Below, one piece after another: positions 1 to 10,830 of a stretch of DNA of 64,000 nt. The translations under genes were made by a program, and so were the position numbers. Location: the NCBI GenBank assembly GCA_029215795.1, contig JARDYH010000002.1, positions 297,879,973 through 297,943,972 of the forward strand, written 5' to 3'. Position 1 is the first letter of the stretch. The number at the start of each line of letters is the position of its first letter. The stretch comes from Anniella stebbinsi. Taxonomy: Eukaryota > Chordata > Lepidosauria > Squamata > Anniellidae. Below the pieces are notes generated by a model that saw nothing but the letters and a program-made list of their open reading frames with translations, was not told the origin of the DNA and searched no databases.

Positions 1-95
1 TGGTATTAAGCATTATTGGCCCCTGCATTATTGTTTTTGGTTACTAAGCAGCTGTTGGTTTTTTTTAAAAAAAAGAAGTAGGGAAATGTAAGCTG

Positions 96-227
96 GGCAG
101 GTTCTACACTGCTGCTTTAAAACGGTTTATAACAGTAGTGACAACTGTTGGGGCCCAGGACACACTCCATATACAGTTTTCAAACTGTTTTCAAAGTGTT
201 ATATCCTGCTTGGTGTAGTTCTGGCCC
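96..227. repeat. MITE fragment, same terminal sequence as the 20667 hairpin
   Basis: The left end has TTCTACACTGCTGCTTTAAA followed by a GGTTTATAACAGT block, which matches the arm of the palindromic element at 20667-20785. The right end (GGTGTAGTTCTGGCC) is roughly its inverse complement. The interior differs and includes a partly repeated CAGTTTTCAAACTGTTTTCAAA stretch. I infer a diverged copy of the same non-autonomous family. Confidence 0.55.
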
Positions 228-894
228 TAGAAAATGAACAATAAATGACTGGTAATCATTGGAAAACACAGAACCCAATAGAGCACATTAGCTCAAGGAA
301 AAGGTCTTGTATTTGCAACTAACTCATCCAATATTACAAAGATATCTTCTGTCAGCTTCCCTACACATGTTGTTAGAATTTGCATACAGGTATTGTGACT
401 TGACCTCTAAATTGCTTTGTTAATAGCTACATGGCAGCATCAAGAGGTCTTATGGCCTCATCAAGAGATCTTATGGCCTCTGAGTGTGTTGCACCTCAGG
501 ACTGTCAGACGGAACGTTTTGAAGATTTCATTTAGGAAGTGTTACCAGACTTCAAATCAGGGAGTTGTTGCACAGCCCCTTTGCACAGACAATAGCAGTA
601 AACTAGAATTTCCACTTTGCATTTTAGTGTTCAGCAGGGGTGAAAACCTGTGGTACTCAGCCTAGTTTCTTGATAATAATTGACAACGAATACCGTTTTA
701 CCCAACATTCCTTGCATGAAAAAGAAAAAGAAAACTATCACATTAGGCACAGTGAACCCATTTCTAAGTAAGTGTGTTTAGTATCAAAGCCACAATAAAA
801 GAAGAAACTCATTTAGATACTAGAGAACTAAACAAAGATGATTTTATCACAACATAATTTCAGATTTTTGCTTCTCCTCAAAGCCAGAGACAGA
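228..894. other. No recognisable feature
   Basis: AT-rich sequence. The only frames seen are short and do not resemble known proteins. Confidence 0.5.
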
Positions 895-1370
895 GGCCAT
901 GTCTACACCATGCATATATCCCGGGGTCACCTCTAGGTCATACCTGTGCATCCAAATGATGCACAGGGGATCCCGGGGTCAACCTGGGACCACCAGAGAC
1001 TTTCGCTGGGATATATGCAACCGTGGATTTCCCATTTTTTCCATGGCCCTGGGACAACTCCAAGGACTGCAGCCAATGTGGTGCAGGCTTCCAGGTCCTC
1101 AAACGGGCATGGAGCTATGCAGGGTGGCTCCATGCCCATGGGGGGCAGCATTTGGATGGTGGTGCCGAGTTCCCCTTTTTGTTTTGTTTTTAATTACCGT
1201 TGTGCAGGATCTAGGCTCACCTTTTTTTAAAAAAAAGCCGCACTGTGCTGGAACGTCTCTGTTGGCTTCCGGGATGATGCGTTGGAGTATGGATGCTGGG
1301 GGAGGATCGCAGAAACCAGAAAGACCAAGATCTCCCCCCCTCCATCCCAGAAGGCTCATAGGGCTAGATG
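895..1370. mobile_element. MITE, family B copy 1 (GGCC-TCTACAC termini)
   Basis: It starts GGCCATGTCTACACC and carries a core (GTGCATCCAAATGATGCACA, then GGGATCCCGGGG) that recurs, inverted, near 34850 and near 55800. The other two copies show matching termini at both ends. Here the right end is unclear and the limit near 1370 is a guess. Frames that cross it are not believed to be genes. I infer a non-autonomous DNA transposon; the superfamily is not determined. Confidence 0.5.
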
Positions 1371-1534
1371 AGCGCAGAGATTCAGCTGTGATACTTAGAA
1401 GCCTTGGATGTCACTCCAAGTACAGAAATAGTAGTCACTAAAATACAGAAATTTATATCAAGAAGGAAAGACTTTGGTTTGGATTCAGACAAAGGGTATA
1501 ACCCTAAAGACACTTACTAGAGAATGAACCCAAT

Positions 1535-1640
1535 AGAAAACAAATAGGACTTACTTCCAAGTAAATACGCATAGGACCATGCTTTTATTAGGTGAAGTTA
1601 GGTCTCATTGAATTCAGTGAGAATCCAGTTCCACTGAATT
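1535..1640. repeat. Dispersed squamate motif, degenerate
   Basis: Contains GGACTTACTTCCAAGTAAA followed by a CGCATAGGA stretch, then a segment with CATTGAATTCAGTGA. The same motif is seen at 17288-17463, 51628-51668 and 61805-61860. From memory this is a very common interspersed sequence in lizards. The class is not assigned. Confidence 0.4.
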
Positions 1641-2454
1641 CAGTAGAAAACTAATTTCAAATACATTTCAGATTCAAACATTCAAGATTAGTAACTTCTT
1701 GGATACAACAATTACTCAAATTTGTAACATACATTTTAACCATAAATAGCAATGATGCTAACAATGTTTACAGACATCTATTTTTTGTTAATTATCCAGT
1801 GTTTCTATTGACAAATACAACTGCTTAGAATAATTAACTGGTGTGGTGGTTTAGTTCTCTGTCTTATGACAAGTCAGATAAATTCTACCCAAAAATATCA
1901 AGTCATGTTTCATAAGTGATTTGCGTATAAGCATGGATAAAAATAATGGGTTGTTCAAATGTTCATGCTATTCTCTATGGTATTTTTTGCTGATACGTCA
2001 GTGTCTTAAAATAAGATTACATTAATTTTAATTAGGTTTTGCATTTCAAAGCATTCTGTTCACACATAATGTAATGTTTTGTGACTTATGTCAATACTGG
2101 AAGATGAAAGGAGAGACAAAGGTTACATCTTAATTATTAATAACCTGTTGAAAATAAATGTAACAGGCTTTGTTTGTATTAGCTCAGAGTACCTGCACAT
2201 GAATGCAGTAAAACAATCCACCCACTGTAGAGTAAATACTACAACACAAGCAAAGGCTGCTATTACAATCTCTTCATAACATTAGTCTGCCTAAAGTGGG
2301 AATTTATGCAAATAAAAGATAATAAAATAAATAAAAAATAAATAGGAAAGAAGAGTTTACTAGCCTGGAATTTTGTATGGTTATAAACAAATAATACATA
2401 CACACTGAAATGCAAGGGCCTTACATACACCTGAATGCAAGACTATAGCTTTAA
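1641..2454. other. No recognisable feature
   Basis: AT-rich unique-looking sequence with short AATAAA-type runs near 2320-2345. No coding frame resembles a known protein. Confidence 0.5.
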
Positions 2455-2548
2455 TGTCCTATCTTATGTGAACTGCCCAGAGAACTTCGACTATGGGGCG
2501 GTATAGGAATGTAATTAATAATAATAATACTAATGGTAATAATAATGG
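2455..2548 (+). mobile_element. L2-type LINE 3-prime end
   Basis: Carries the shared L2 tail signature in sense orientation: AACTGCCCAGAGAACTTCG, then TATGGGGCGGTATAGGAA, followed by an AAT-rich tail (2519-2548). The same tail appears inverted at 9920, 22770 and 61500. It is severely 5-prime truncated, as is usual for LINE insertions. Confidence 0.7.
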
Positions 2549-2990
2549 ACAAGGATGAAAATCTATTCAAGACTTAATCATGCATAACAGGTTTTATACC
2601 TTATTGTAATATATAACCGGAATCTGAGGGGAAAGGGCATTTAGGACAAGGCCTTTTTGGCTGCAACCCCCACAGTGTGGAGCTAGCTTCTTCTTGAGAT
2701 TTGCCTCTGCCTATCTCTATTGTCCTTCAAAAATATTATTAAACATGATATCAACATTTGTAGTTAGTCATACATTTAAACATATTGTTTGAAGGTTGTT
2801 TTTATTGTTTAAGTTTAATTGCATTATATATAATTTATTCTTAGTAATCCACTCAACTATATTTGATTATAGTAAACCTTTTATGAGTCATATGAAACTG
2901 TCAGGACAAAAAATTAAATAAATAAAACATACCTTATCAAACCTTTATAACTAAAGAAGGTTTCATCTAAAAATATCTCAAAGGTAGCAA
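2549..2990. other. No recognisable feature
   Basis: AT-rich, no repeat or gene recognised. Confidence 0.5.
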
Positions 2991-3103
2991 CAGGGTGGAC
3001 AACTTATGGCCCTCCAGATGTTTTGGCCTACAACTCCCATTGACTATTCTGGCAAGGCTGATGGGAGTAGTAGGACAAAACACCTGGATGGCCATAACTC
3101 TAA
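2991..3103. mobile_element. hAT-like MITE
   Basis: Starts CAGGGTGGACAACTTATGG, then CCCTCCAGATGTTTTGG. The right half returns the inverse (TGATGGGAGTAGTAGGACA, then CCTGGATGGCC). The CAGGGTGG start with CCCTCCAGATGTTTTGG is a common short palindromic repeat of squamates and has hAT-style ends. A diverged second copy lies at 51697-51829. Confidence 0.6.
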
Positions 3104-3892
3104 GCAATGTAAAAGTAGCATATTAGTATAATTTGGATGTCAGAGATGAGGCCATCCAAGACTAGACACCTAGAAGCATATCCCAAGGATTTGGGGAGCA
3201 GCTCCATCCCCCAGCACTGCTGCTTACATGCTGCAGAAAATGACAACAGCAAGAGATTTTCAGGACCTTTAACTAAGTAGGACAGGATACTATGACAGTA
3301 TCCAACACAATAGCTACAACAAATGAAAAAAACTTCCACTATGAATATAGTCTTTAGTTAAGAGTGGGTATAAAAGGATACATTTATTATGCTAATGTTT
3401 GACAAATCCAAGCCTTAAACATTCTGCCCTGAATTGAACCACAAAGAGATGTACACATGAAATTGTTTTCAAAGCATGCCTTGCATCTAATCCTAATTAT
3501 ACATACTTGATTGCAAACACTTTTGGGAAGTGTGCTATGTTTTGTTCAAAGTTTAATAAGCAATGGTACAATGAAGAACTCCAATTTACATCACAGTTAA
3601 ATCCATTTTCATGAAATTAAATATTTTCCCCAAGACTCTGGAATGCTATTCATTTCCTGCCATTTAGAATAATGTTATAAATTGACATCATTAAAGTAAT
3701 TAAGATAATAGACAAATTACACCATTACCATTCTACAGTCAATAATGTGTTATTGTAGGTATTACACAAAGGTTACAAAATATATCAAGCTAAAGATACA
3801 TTATTTCAGAAAAAGAAAACTGGATAAATCATAAACTGAAGTACTTCTTTAGTCTCCTGTAAGTAATTATTTTCCGAATTGTATTCTATAAT
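3104..3892. other. No recognisable feature
   Basis: AT-rich sequence, nothing recognised. Confidence 0.5.
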
Positions 3893-3914
3893 TATATATG
3901 TATGTATATATATG

Positions 3915-3945
<31 letters not shown>
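3893..3945. repeat. Microsatellite (AT/GTAT)n(AC)n
   Basis: An ATGT/TATA run leads into about 13 CA repeats (3920-3945). Confidence 0.95.
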
Positions 3946-5560
3946 TGCCAAAAATCAAAAATCCTCAATATTGTTTCCCTCCCCCCAGCAGCTGTGGATA
4001 AATGCATCTATTGTAATTAGCATCTTAATGTGACACTATCACTTGAATCCAAAGATATCTTTCACCAATGGAAAGACGCTGTGGCTAGTGCAAAGCAGCC
4101 CTCCCAAATTCTGGCAATTTCTACCTTTCCTGCTGTAGCCCCCTGTGTCACATTTTATACCATTCATCCCATCCAATTCCATTCCTCAAGAGTAGCTTTT
4201 GGGAAGATGCATAGGCTGCAGTGGGTAGGAAGATCCAGGCAAGTACAATTCAAATATCTATCACTTAAAAATGGTTTGGATCCAAAGATCTGCTTCTACA
4301 AGTATCTGCTCATGTCTTAGAGGTTCGCTTGGAAGCCGTGACTGCAGCAAGAGCAACATATGAATTCTTAAGTTCTGAGTTTAATTGTGTCTGTCCGCCG
4401 GTGGAATAGACACTGCTGGCAAAATGGATTTCCCTTCCCCCAATTTGCTCCAGGGGTTTGAAGGACCCTTAGGTAACATTGAATGTCACCCAATGAACTT
4501 TGAAGGCAGAGTCAGTAATTCATATGAACTCCATTTTAAAGTTTCTCAAAATAATGAGCTTCTAAGCTGAACAATATTTTTGTGCACTGCAACAAAATTG
4601 TCACTTTTGAAATAAGTGTCATATGTATCTTTACCTATCAAAAATCCAGAAAGTAATGACATGCTTGCTTTGATATTATTACTTAGAAATTATCTAGCTG
4701 CATGTTTTTATCAGAGTTCAATAGATAAATGGGAAAATACATTTGGCTTGTATAAAATCAACATCTATTTCATGCAGTACTATTCTTTTTAAAAGTTATT
4801 AGACTATCATGCAAATGCTCACTGATCCTTAAAAGCTCAAACCCAGTTTCTTCAAACAAAATTCATAACTGTCCACTTTAATATTATTTCAGGAATGATA
4901 AACTGTTTCAATAGTTAATCGTCTCTTTATTTCACTTATATCCCACTTTCCTCCAAAGAGATTATTTAAGATTTTCATGTAAATTCCCATTCAGGGAGCT
5001 TACAGGACCAGACCTGCTTAGATTCAGTAACTGAGCTGAAGCCCTTTTGAATAAATATGTTAAAGGTAGTATGACCCTGCAGATTTCAAATGTGGTACTA
5101 TTCTGCTTTGCAAAACCAAAACCAAAAACAAGCCATTTGAAGAGACATGTAATCTAGTGTGTGGATAAATCCTAACTGATGAGCACATACCAGAAGTTGG
5201 TGACCCGAGGTTAACACAAGCACATTGAAACACTCGTACTGAACATCCAAAAACGGAATTAGCTAGGAGTAGTGGAGAAAAAGCAGATGAATAAAAAAGG
5301 AGAAGAAAGCTGTAGACAAAATGTACAGGAGAACTCGAGAGAGGTCCTCAAAGGAAACGAAACACCAAGTTGGTGACATCTCTACGTTTCTGAAGAATGT
5401 AATAATATCCTTATTGAGAATAAAAAATTGTCAGACACAACTATTGATTTATTTTTTCTAAATGTCAGGAATTATTCTGTCACCATTAAAAATCTTGTAG
5501 ATTTTGACACTATTTGAGAGGGAAACATTTAAATTGCAATGCCGGTCTTGAAGATAGATG
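3946..5560. other. Mostly unrecognised; possible LINE 3-prime relic at 4925-5050
   Basis: Nothing recognised except 4925-5050. There TTTATTTCACTTATATCCCA and later CAGGGAGCTTACA resemble an antisense LINE tail (table-like TTTATACCCCACCTTTC...GGCGGCTTACA pattern), strongly decayed. Confidence 0.3.
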
Positions 5561-7420
5561 TGTAAAGAATATGGCTATTATCCCATTGTGCCTGAATACT
5601 TGTGGGACCTACTGCTTAAGCAGCCCAGCCCTCCACCCCCTTGAAACAAGCTGATATGCTCATTTCTGGAACAGAGCAGGTCAGCAGCACTCACTGTAGA
5701 TGCTGCAACGAGGATGGCTGGTGAGATTGGTACCGATAGGATAAAGGCAAGAAACAACGTCGCTGCCTAAGAGGTTGTTGAGACATTAAGCCCATCCAAC
5801 TTGCCATGGTACAGGCTTTCTGAAATGAGTACAGAGCATTGTCAGTCTTTGCGTTAAATAGGCCTTGCCCATCGAGCCCTCAATGCAATTTCTGGTTTCT
5901 TGAGGGAGGCCAGCAATGGAGGGCAATTGCTATACTTTTGAGTCGCAGTCAACTTGGTAATGCAATGTATTTATCCGCTGCTAGCTAGACAAGCTAGCTA
6001 GACAAGCTAGCTCCTTCTTTTACCATGTTTAAGATGGGGCCTTGAAGAACGGAAGCTACCTAATGCCTGGGCCATCTGTAGGATCTGGTAGACAAATTGT
6101 CCTGGGTCCTCTGAGGTAGGAATGGCTTCATTAGAACAGGTGAGTGCATCTGGGGACAAGATAGAAACAGGGTGTGGTGTTTACTTAGTACTCCTCCATC
6201 CCAGCCATCAGAGATTCCTCTGGAGGGACATAGCCTGGTGGTTGCTGTTCTGTATGTGGTGGCTGAATGGCACCACTATCAGTTCTTTAGCAAGGATGTA
6301 ACATGGCTGACAGTAAAAAGGAGGACAATGCAGTCTGCAATTGTGACTGGAGCTCACCTGGCCAAGCATCTCTCCATTGCTAGTCAGGTGCAGAACAGGC
6401 TGGGGTGGTGGAGCCTGTGCATACAGCATGCAGGGAGCTATTGATAGGGCAACCTGCGACTTTGGCACTTTCAAAATTGGTTGAGGGTAGAGTGGATAAT
6501 ATGAGCCATGGGGTCATTCATACTGCACATCTCCGTAAGAATGTCTGTCCCAGTCCAAGAAGGGGGATTGAGACCATACGTGTGGATACCAGCTACAGTG
6601 CCCTTTTGCTGAAGAAGCCACAGAACACACCGGTGAACCCGGATGTTAACTATCGTGTCCGTATAGATGAGGTGATCAAAGTGGTGGTCATGAAGGCAAA
6701 GGATTTCGGCAAATGATTTTGGATCCAATGTGGAGGTTACAGGGATCAGATTCCACCATCAAGATAGGCAACAACAGCAGCAGTGAAACAGTAGAAAGAG
6801 TTGGCATGAACGCATCTGAGTAGTACACATCAGTACAGGAATGGGAGACAGAGTCTCAGCTGTTGATTCTGAGAAGTCCATATCAAAGTGGCCAGAGCTG
6901 ATGAGCCCACAGGAGCTGGTGAGCCTGCTGCTTGATCTTAAGCAGATTTGTGAGAATCTTTGGGGGGCTTTTTTCTTTTTCTTTTTGAGCTACATGGGCA
7001 GGAGACTTTACCTGCTTGGAGGCTTTCGCCTTTTTTGTCAATTTTTTAGCAAGTGTCAGCATCAAGTATCTACCCAGTGTGGGAGGATTCTGTGTACTCT
7101 GTGGAGTATGATACCGGGGGGGGGGGGGTGAGGCCCCAACACTGGAGCAGGCACCTGCGTGCAATCAGTTGATGAGGGAGTGAAGATGACTTATTCGCTA
7201 TCTCTTTCGGTCAACAGACTCCAATGCCCGCTTCTAAAGAGCGGCTTTAAACCAATCTGCCCGGTTCTTCCTCTCCTGTTTGGAGAGGGCAAGCCTCAGC
7301 ATTGTGCCCTTCTCAGAAACAAAAGAGGCAGAGTGTATGCCCATCTGAAGGTAGCATTTTTGCCCCCCAGCTGGGACACTTGTGGAAAGTGGCCCTGAGG
7401 GCCATCAGCAAAAAGATGAA
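5561..7420. other. Less AT-rich block of unknown nature
   Basis: Base composition is visibly less AT-rich than in its surroundings. Several medium-length frames lie on both strands, but none resembles a family I know. A homopolymer G run lies at 7117-7129. It could be a decayed retroelement or a retroposed copy; I saw no reverse transcriptase, protease or integrase motif. Confidence 0.3.
5975..6012. repeat. Short tandem repeat, AGCTAGCTAGACA-like unit
   Basis: Two to three copies of CAAGCTAGCTAGA in a row. Confidence 0.8.
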
Positions 7421-8849
7421 AATAAAATAAAATAATAATGAGACAGGAAAAATACGTTAAGAACAAGAAGTAAAGGAAGATAAAACCTCCACTTTTTTTT
7501 TTAACCTAAAAACACTGATTGCAAGAGAAAAGCTTCCTATGACGTACATGCAGTGGTGGTTGAAAGAGAACTGAGGGAATAAGCCGGAACCTACTAGTGA
7601 TATGTGCACTGGGACAGTGGGGGGAAGGGTTCCTGCCAAAACTCCTCAGCTGTAGAAGCTTCCCGAATCAAGGTTTCATGTGTGATGCATAGAGACCATG
7701 AAGAAGGACATTACTACCCTATATCAGTAGAAACTATAGGTAATGTGTAGCGACATCCAGCATTTCAGATGGAAATTCCTCAGACTTCAGAGATGCAGAA
7801 GCCATTACAATTCAATAACCAAGAAATACATCTATTACATACTCTTCAATTCTGAACAATTCAAGTACATGAATTGTTTATGCATTTGGAGAGTTTACTC
7901 ATATTCTTGCTAAGCTTTCCCATCCCATAACTGTGGTTCATAACTTTATCAGTACTAATTATTTCTATTTCTGCCAACTACTCCAAAAATAATACCTTCT
8001 CTAGCACATTAATTCTCCATTAAACACGTCACAGTCAAGAAACATACTTGAGGCTATTAATGCCTCTTATAGAAAATATATATATTTTAAAGAACCACCC
8101 TGAATCTGTCATTACAATGCTCTAAATAGTAGTACTTACTGATGTTGCATATATTCATTAATACAAAATATATAACCAAGCTTTTGTACTGTTAATGAAG
8201 TTGCTATAGAGATGAACTTGAAGAGATTACATGAATAGTTAGCATAAGAAAGAAGTCTATTTCAATCTCATTTGTATGTTTTAAGAATATGTGTTATGGG
8301 AACCAGACTAGAAATAGAACTTTATAAGTACAATAACCATGAAGTTAGAATAAAAGATGCAAAGATAAATTTTAAAATACACTAACACATACTTATCAAA
8401 ATAACAGAAACAAATGTATGCTTGTATGTTTGTAGGTGTATGAATATGTACGCATATAAATTTTTCAGTAGGGACAGTAGAATCTTAATTTAAAGAATTT
8501 TTTAAATTCTGCCAGTTCAGATAAAACAGGTACAGCTGCCAAAATAAATGCAACACTGCATATAAATTTAAAAATATTATAAATTTAAGATGTTATATAT
8601 GCCCCCAGTATTTCTCCAGTTCTAGCTTATCTGAGCTGAAGTAGTTTAGCACAGGTATCTGCTAATTTCCCCAATCTACCATGGTATCCTGTTCTATGCA
8701 GGTACAAATCGAACAGCTGCCTCATTCACCATTAAGAAATAAGTGAAACATCTTTCCTACTTCTCATAGGCAATCAACACTGGATGAAGCTGAGATAAAA
8801 ATGATTATCTTGATTCATTTTAGTCTGGTTCCAGGCCCAGATTTGTGGC
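7421..8849. other. No recognisable feature
   Basis: AT-rich, no repeat or gene recognised. Confidence 0.5.
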
Positions 8850-9500
8850 TGAAACTGTCCTGGATGACCTGAGCTGGGAGAAGGATAGGGGGAATGAACC
8901 CTACTAATTCTCTCTTGACTCCTCTGTGGCATTCAATATAATAAACTCTGGGCTGCATTTCTGGATTGAGGGCACCATGTTTTTGTTGATCTTGGCAGGC
9001 AAGTTGCAAAAGCTGGTGCTAGCAGATGATTGTTCTTCCCCTTGAAAGTTATTCCATGGGGTTCTCAATCTTACTTCTAAGCGGTTCAACATGAAACTGT
9101 TGGGGTTAGGGGTTCGGTGTCATTAATATGCTGACAATCAGTTTTAGTTTTCCATTTCATCAAATTCAGTTAAGGTGATGATGATTTGCCTGTGATCAAT
9201 AATGGATTGAATGGGAGTCAATAAACGTAAGCTCAATCTCACTAAAACAAAGTTTATGATAGTGGTTTATGCAGTGCACTTGTATCTAGGGAAATGCCTG
9301 TTCTGACCATGACTGCATCAGGTCAACAGTTTGGGAGAACTGTAAGATCCAGCATTGATCCTGGATGCCTAGGTTGTGACTATGGCCTTTGATCCATAGC
9401 TTTGCCTGTTGCTGGAAAATAAGAGCCTAGGCACTGTCATTCATGCTTTTGTGAATATGTGGGGCTACCTTTGAAAACCATTCCAAACTACTGAAAAACA
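8850..9500 (+). mobile_element. Decayed L2-type LINE body
   Basis: Broken frames still read as L2 reverse transcriptase: a stretch near 8917-8950 corresponds to the FDT-D-G motif region (seen as VAFNIIN). GTGTCATTAATATGCTGACA near 9118 corresponds to the CHQYADD active-site region, and it closely matches the better preserved copy at 24580. Many stops and indels. No function is expected. The borders are approximate. Confidence 0.6.
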
Positions 9501-9919
9501 CTGTCATTCATCCATTGACAAACATGAGTGTACTCAATCGTATATCACATATTTGGAAACAACTGCACTAGCCGTGGTTTGTTTGTAGTATCCAGTGTGG
9601 TACTGGTGCCAAACTTTGCAGCCTGGCTCCTCTCTCCCAGCAAGTCCCCTCTTATACATACCTCCCCAGCAATTAAGATCTATAAGTGAGGCCTTGTTTC
9701 AGATGCTATCCTACAGGAATGCCAGTCTAGCCTCCACAAAAAGCAAGATCCTTTCTGTCAAAGATCCAATACTATGGAGCACCCTTCAGCAGGAGGTATG
9801 TATGGCCTCTTCTCATTTATTCTTTTGTACATCACTGGACCTTTCTTTTTTGAAAAGATATTGACAGTTGCTACACTGATTCTGCTGCCATTTAGATAGT
9901 GTTTATTTTAATTTGATTT

Positions 9920-10140
9920 CATTTGTGCTCATTTATATATTGCATTTCTGTACTGCCCAACAGACAAAGCTCTCTGGGAGGTTCACAAACGTATCTTTAT
10001 AGACCAGTATTAAAACAAAACGGAGAAGTGGTACAGATAAAACAAAATGGAGAAGGCTTACAGATAAAACGGAACAGAGAAGCGATATAGAAAGCTTCTG
10101 CTATTGGCCAGTTTAAAAGTGTAATAAATAAATATTTTAC
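9920..10140 (-). mobile_element. L2-type LINE 3-prime end
   Basis: Read on the plus strand: TTGCATTTCTGTACTGCCCA, then AAAGCTCTCTGGGAGGTTCA and an A-rich stretch with a short internal duplication (AGATAAAACAAAATGGAGAAG-like, 10030-10080). This is the antisense of the shared L2 3-prime UTR. Confidence 0.65.
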
Positions 10141-10429
10141 AAACAAACCATTCTGACAGTGTTAGGAACATAGAACTACTGCTATTGTAATGAGAAAGGG
10201 ACCAAAGGATCTATCACAGCATCTTTCCTACTGATAACATTTTTCTGAACCTAACTGTGTTACAGCCAGTGGGATCATGAGAAATTGTGTAGGAGCACAC
10301 ACATACATGAATGTTCCTGCTACATTTCTGCACTGAAAGAGAATTGAGGTGGGAAGAACAACAAGGGATGGGTAGGGATGTTGCAAGCACCTTACTGAGT
10401 TTGGGAGTACAAAAGACTCCCCCCCCCCC

Positions 10430-10830
10430 ACGGACTTAGTTGAACGTAGGTGGCGCAAGCATGGACCTGCACTCAAGTGCTTGTGAGGTCCCTAAGAGCA
10501 CTCAGCAGTCATCTGCCGAAATTGTATACTCCCCCCCCGCTGCATAATGGCAGCCGTAAAGGCTCCATTTCCACAAGGGTAAAGGTGTGAACAGAGTTTT
10601 GGCAGTGAGGCCGGAAGCTGGCCGAGCGCTTGCTGGGCCGAGCAGGACCTTCAAAGAAGCTCACATGGCGCAATCAGCGAGGGGGGCAGTGAGGGGACAA
10701 GTGTCCAGCAAGTCAGATGCAGGTGAGTTCACCCACCTCCAAGGATGGGTGAGAATTTTGTTTCAGTTTGGTATTGATATTTTACAAAATGTGCGAATCT
10801 TTCCATGCTCAAGAAAGAAAGGAAAAAATT
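10430..10830. other. CpG-containing block, nature unknown
   Basis: Less AT-rich, with several CpGs, between poly-C runs near 10420 and 10534. A consensus splice donor (CAGGTGAGT) sits at 10720-10728. An 81-codon plus-strand frame (10587-10832) covers it but resembles nothing known. It could be a transposon interior. Confidence 0.3.

Noticed and set aside
899..1441. 180-codon plus-strand frame
   Set aside because: It lies over a family B MITE; the corresponding frame is not kept in the other copies and resembles no protein.
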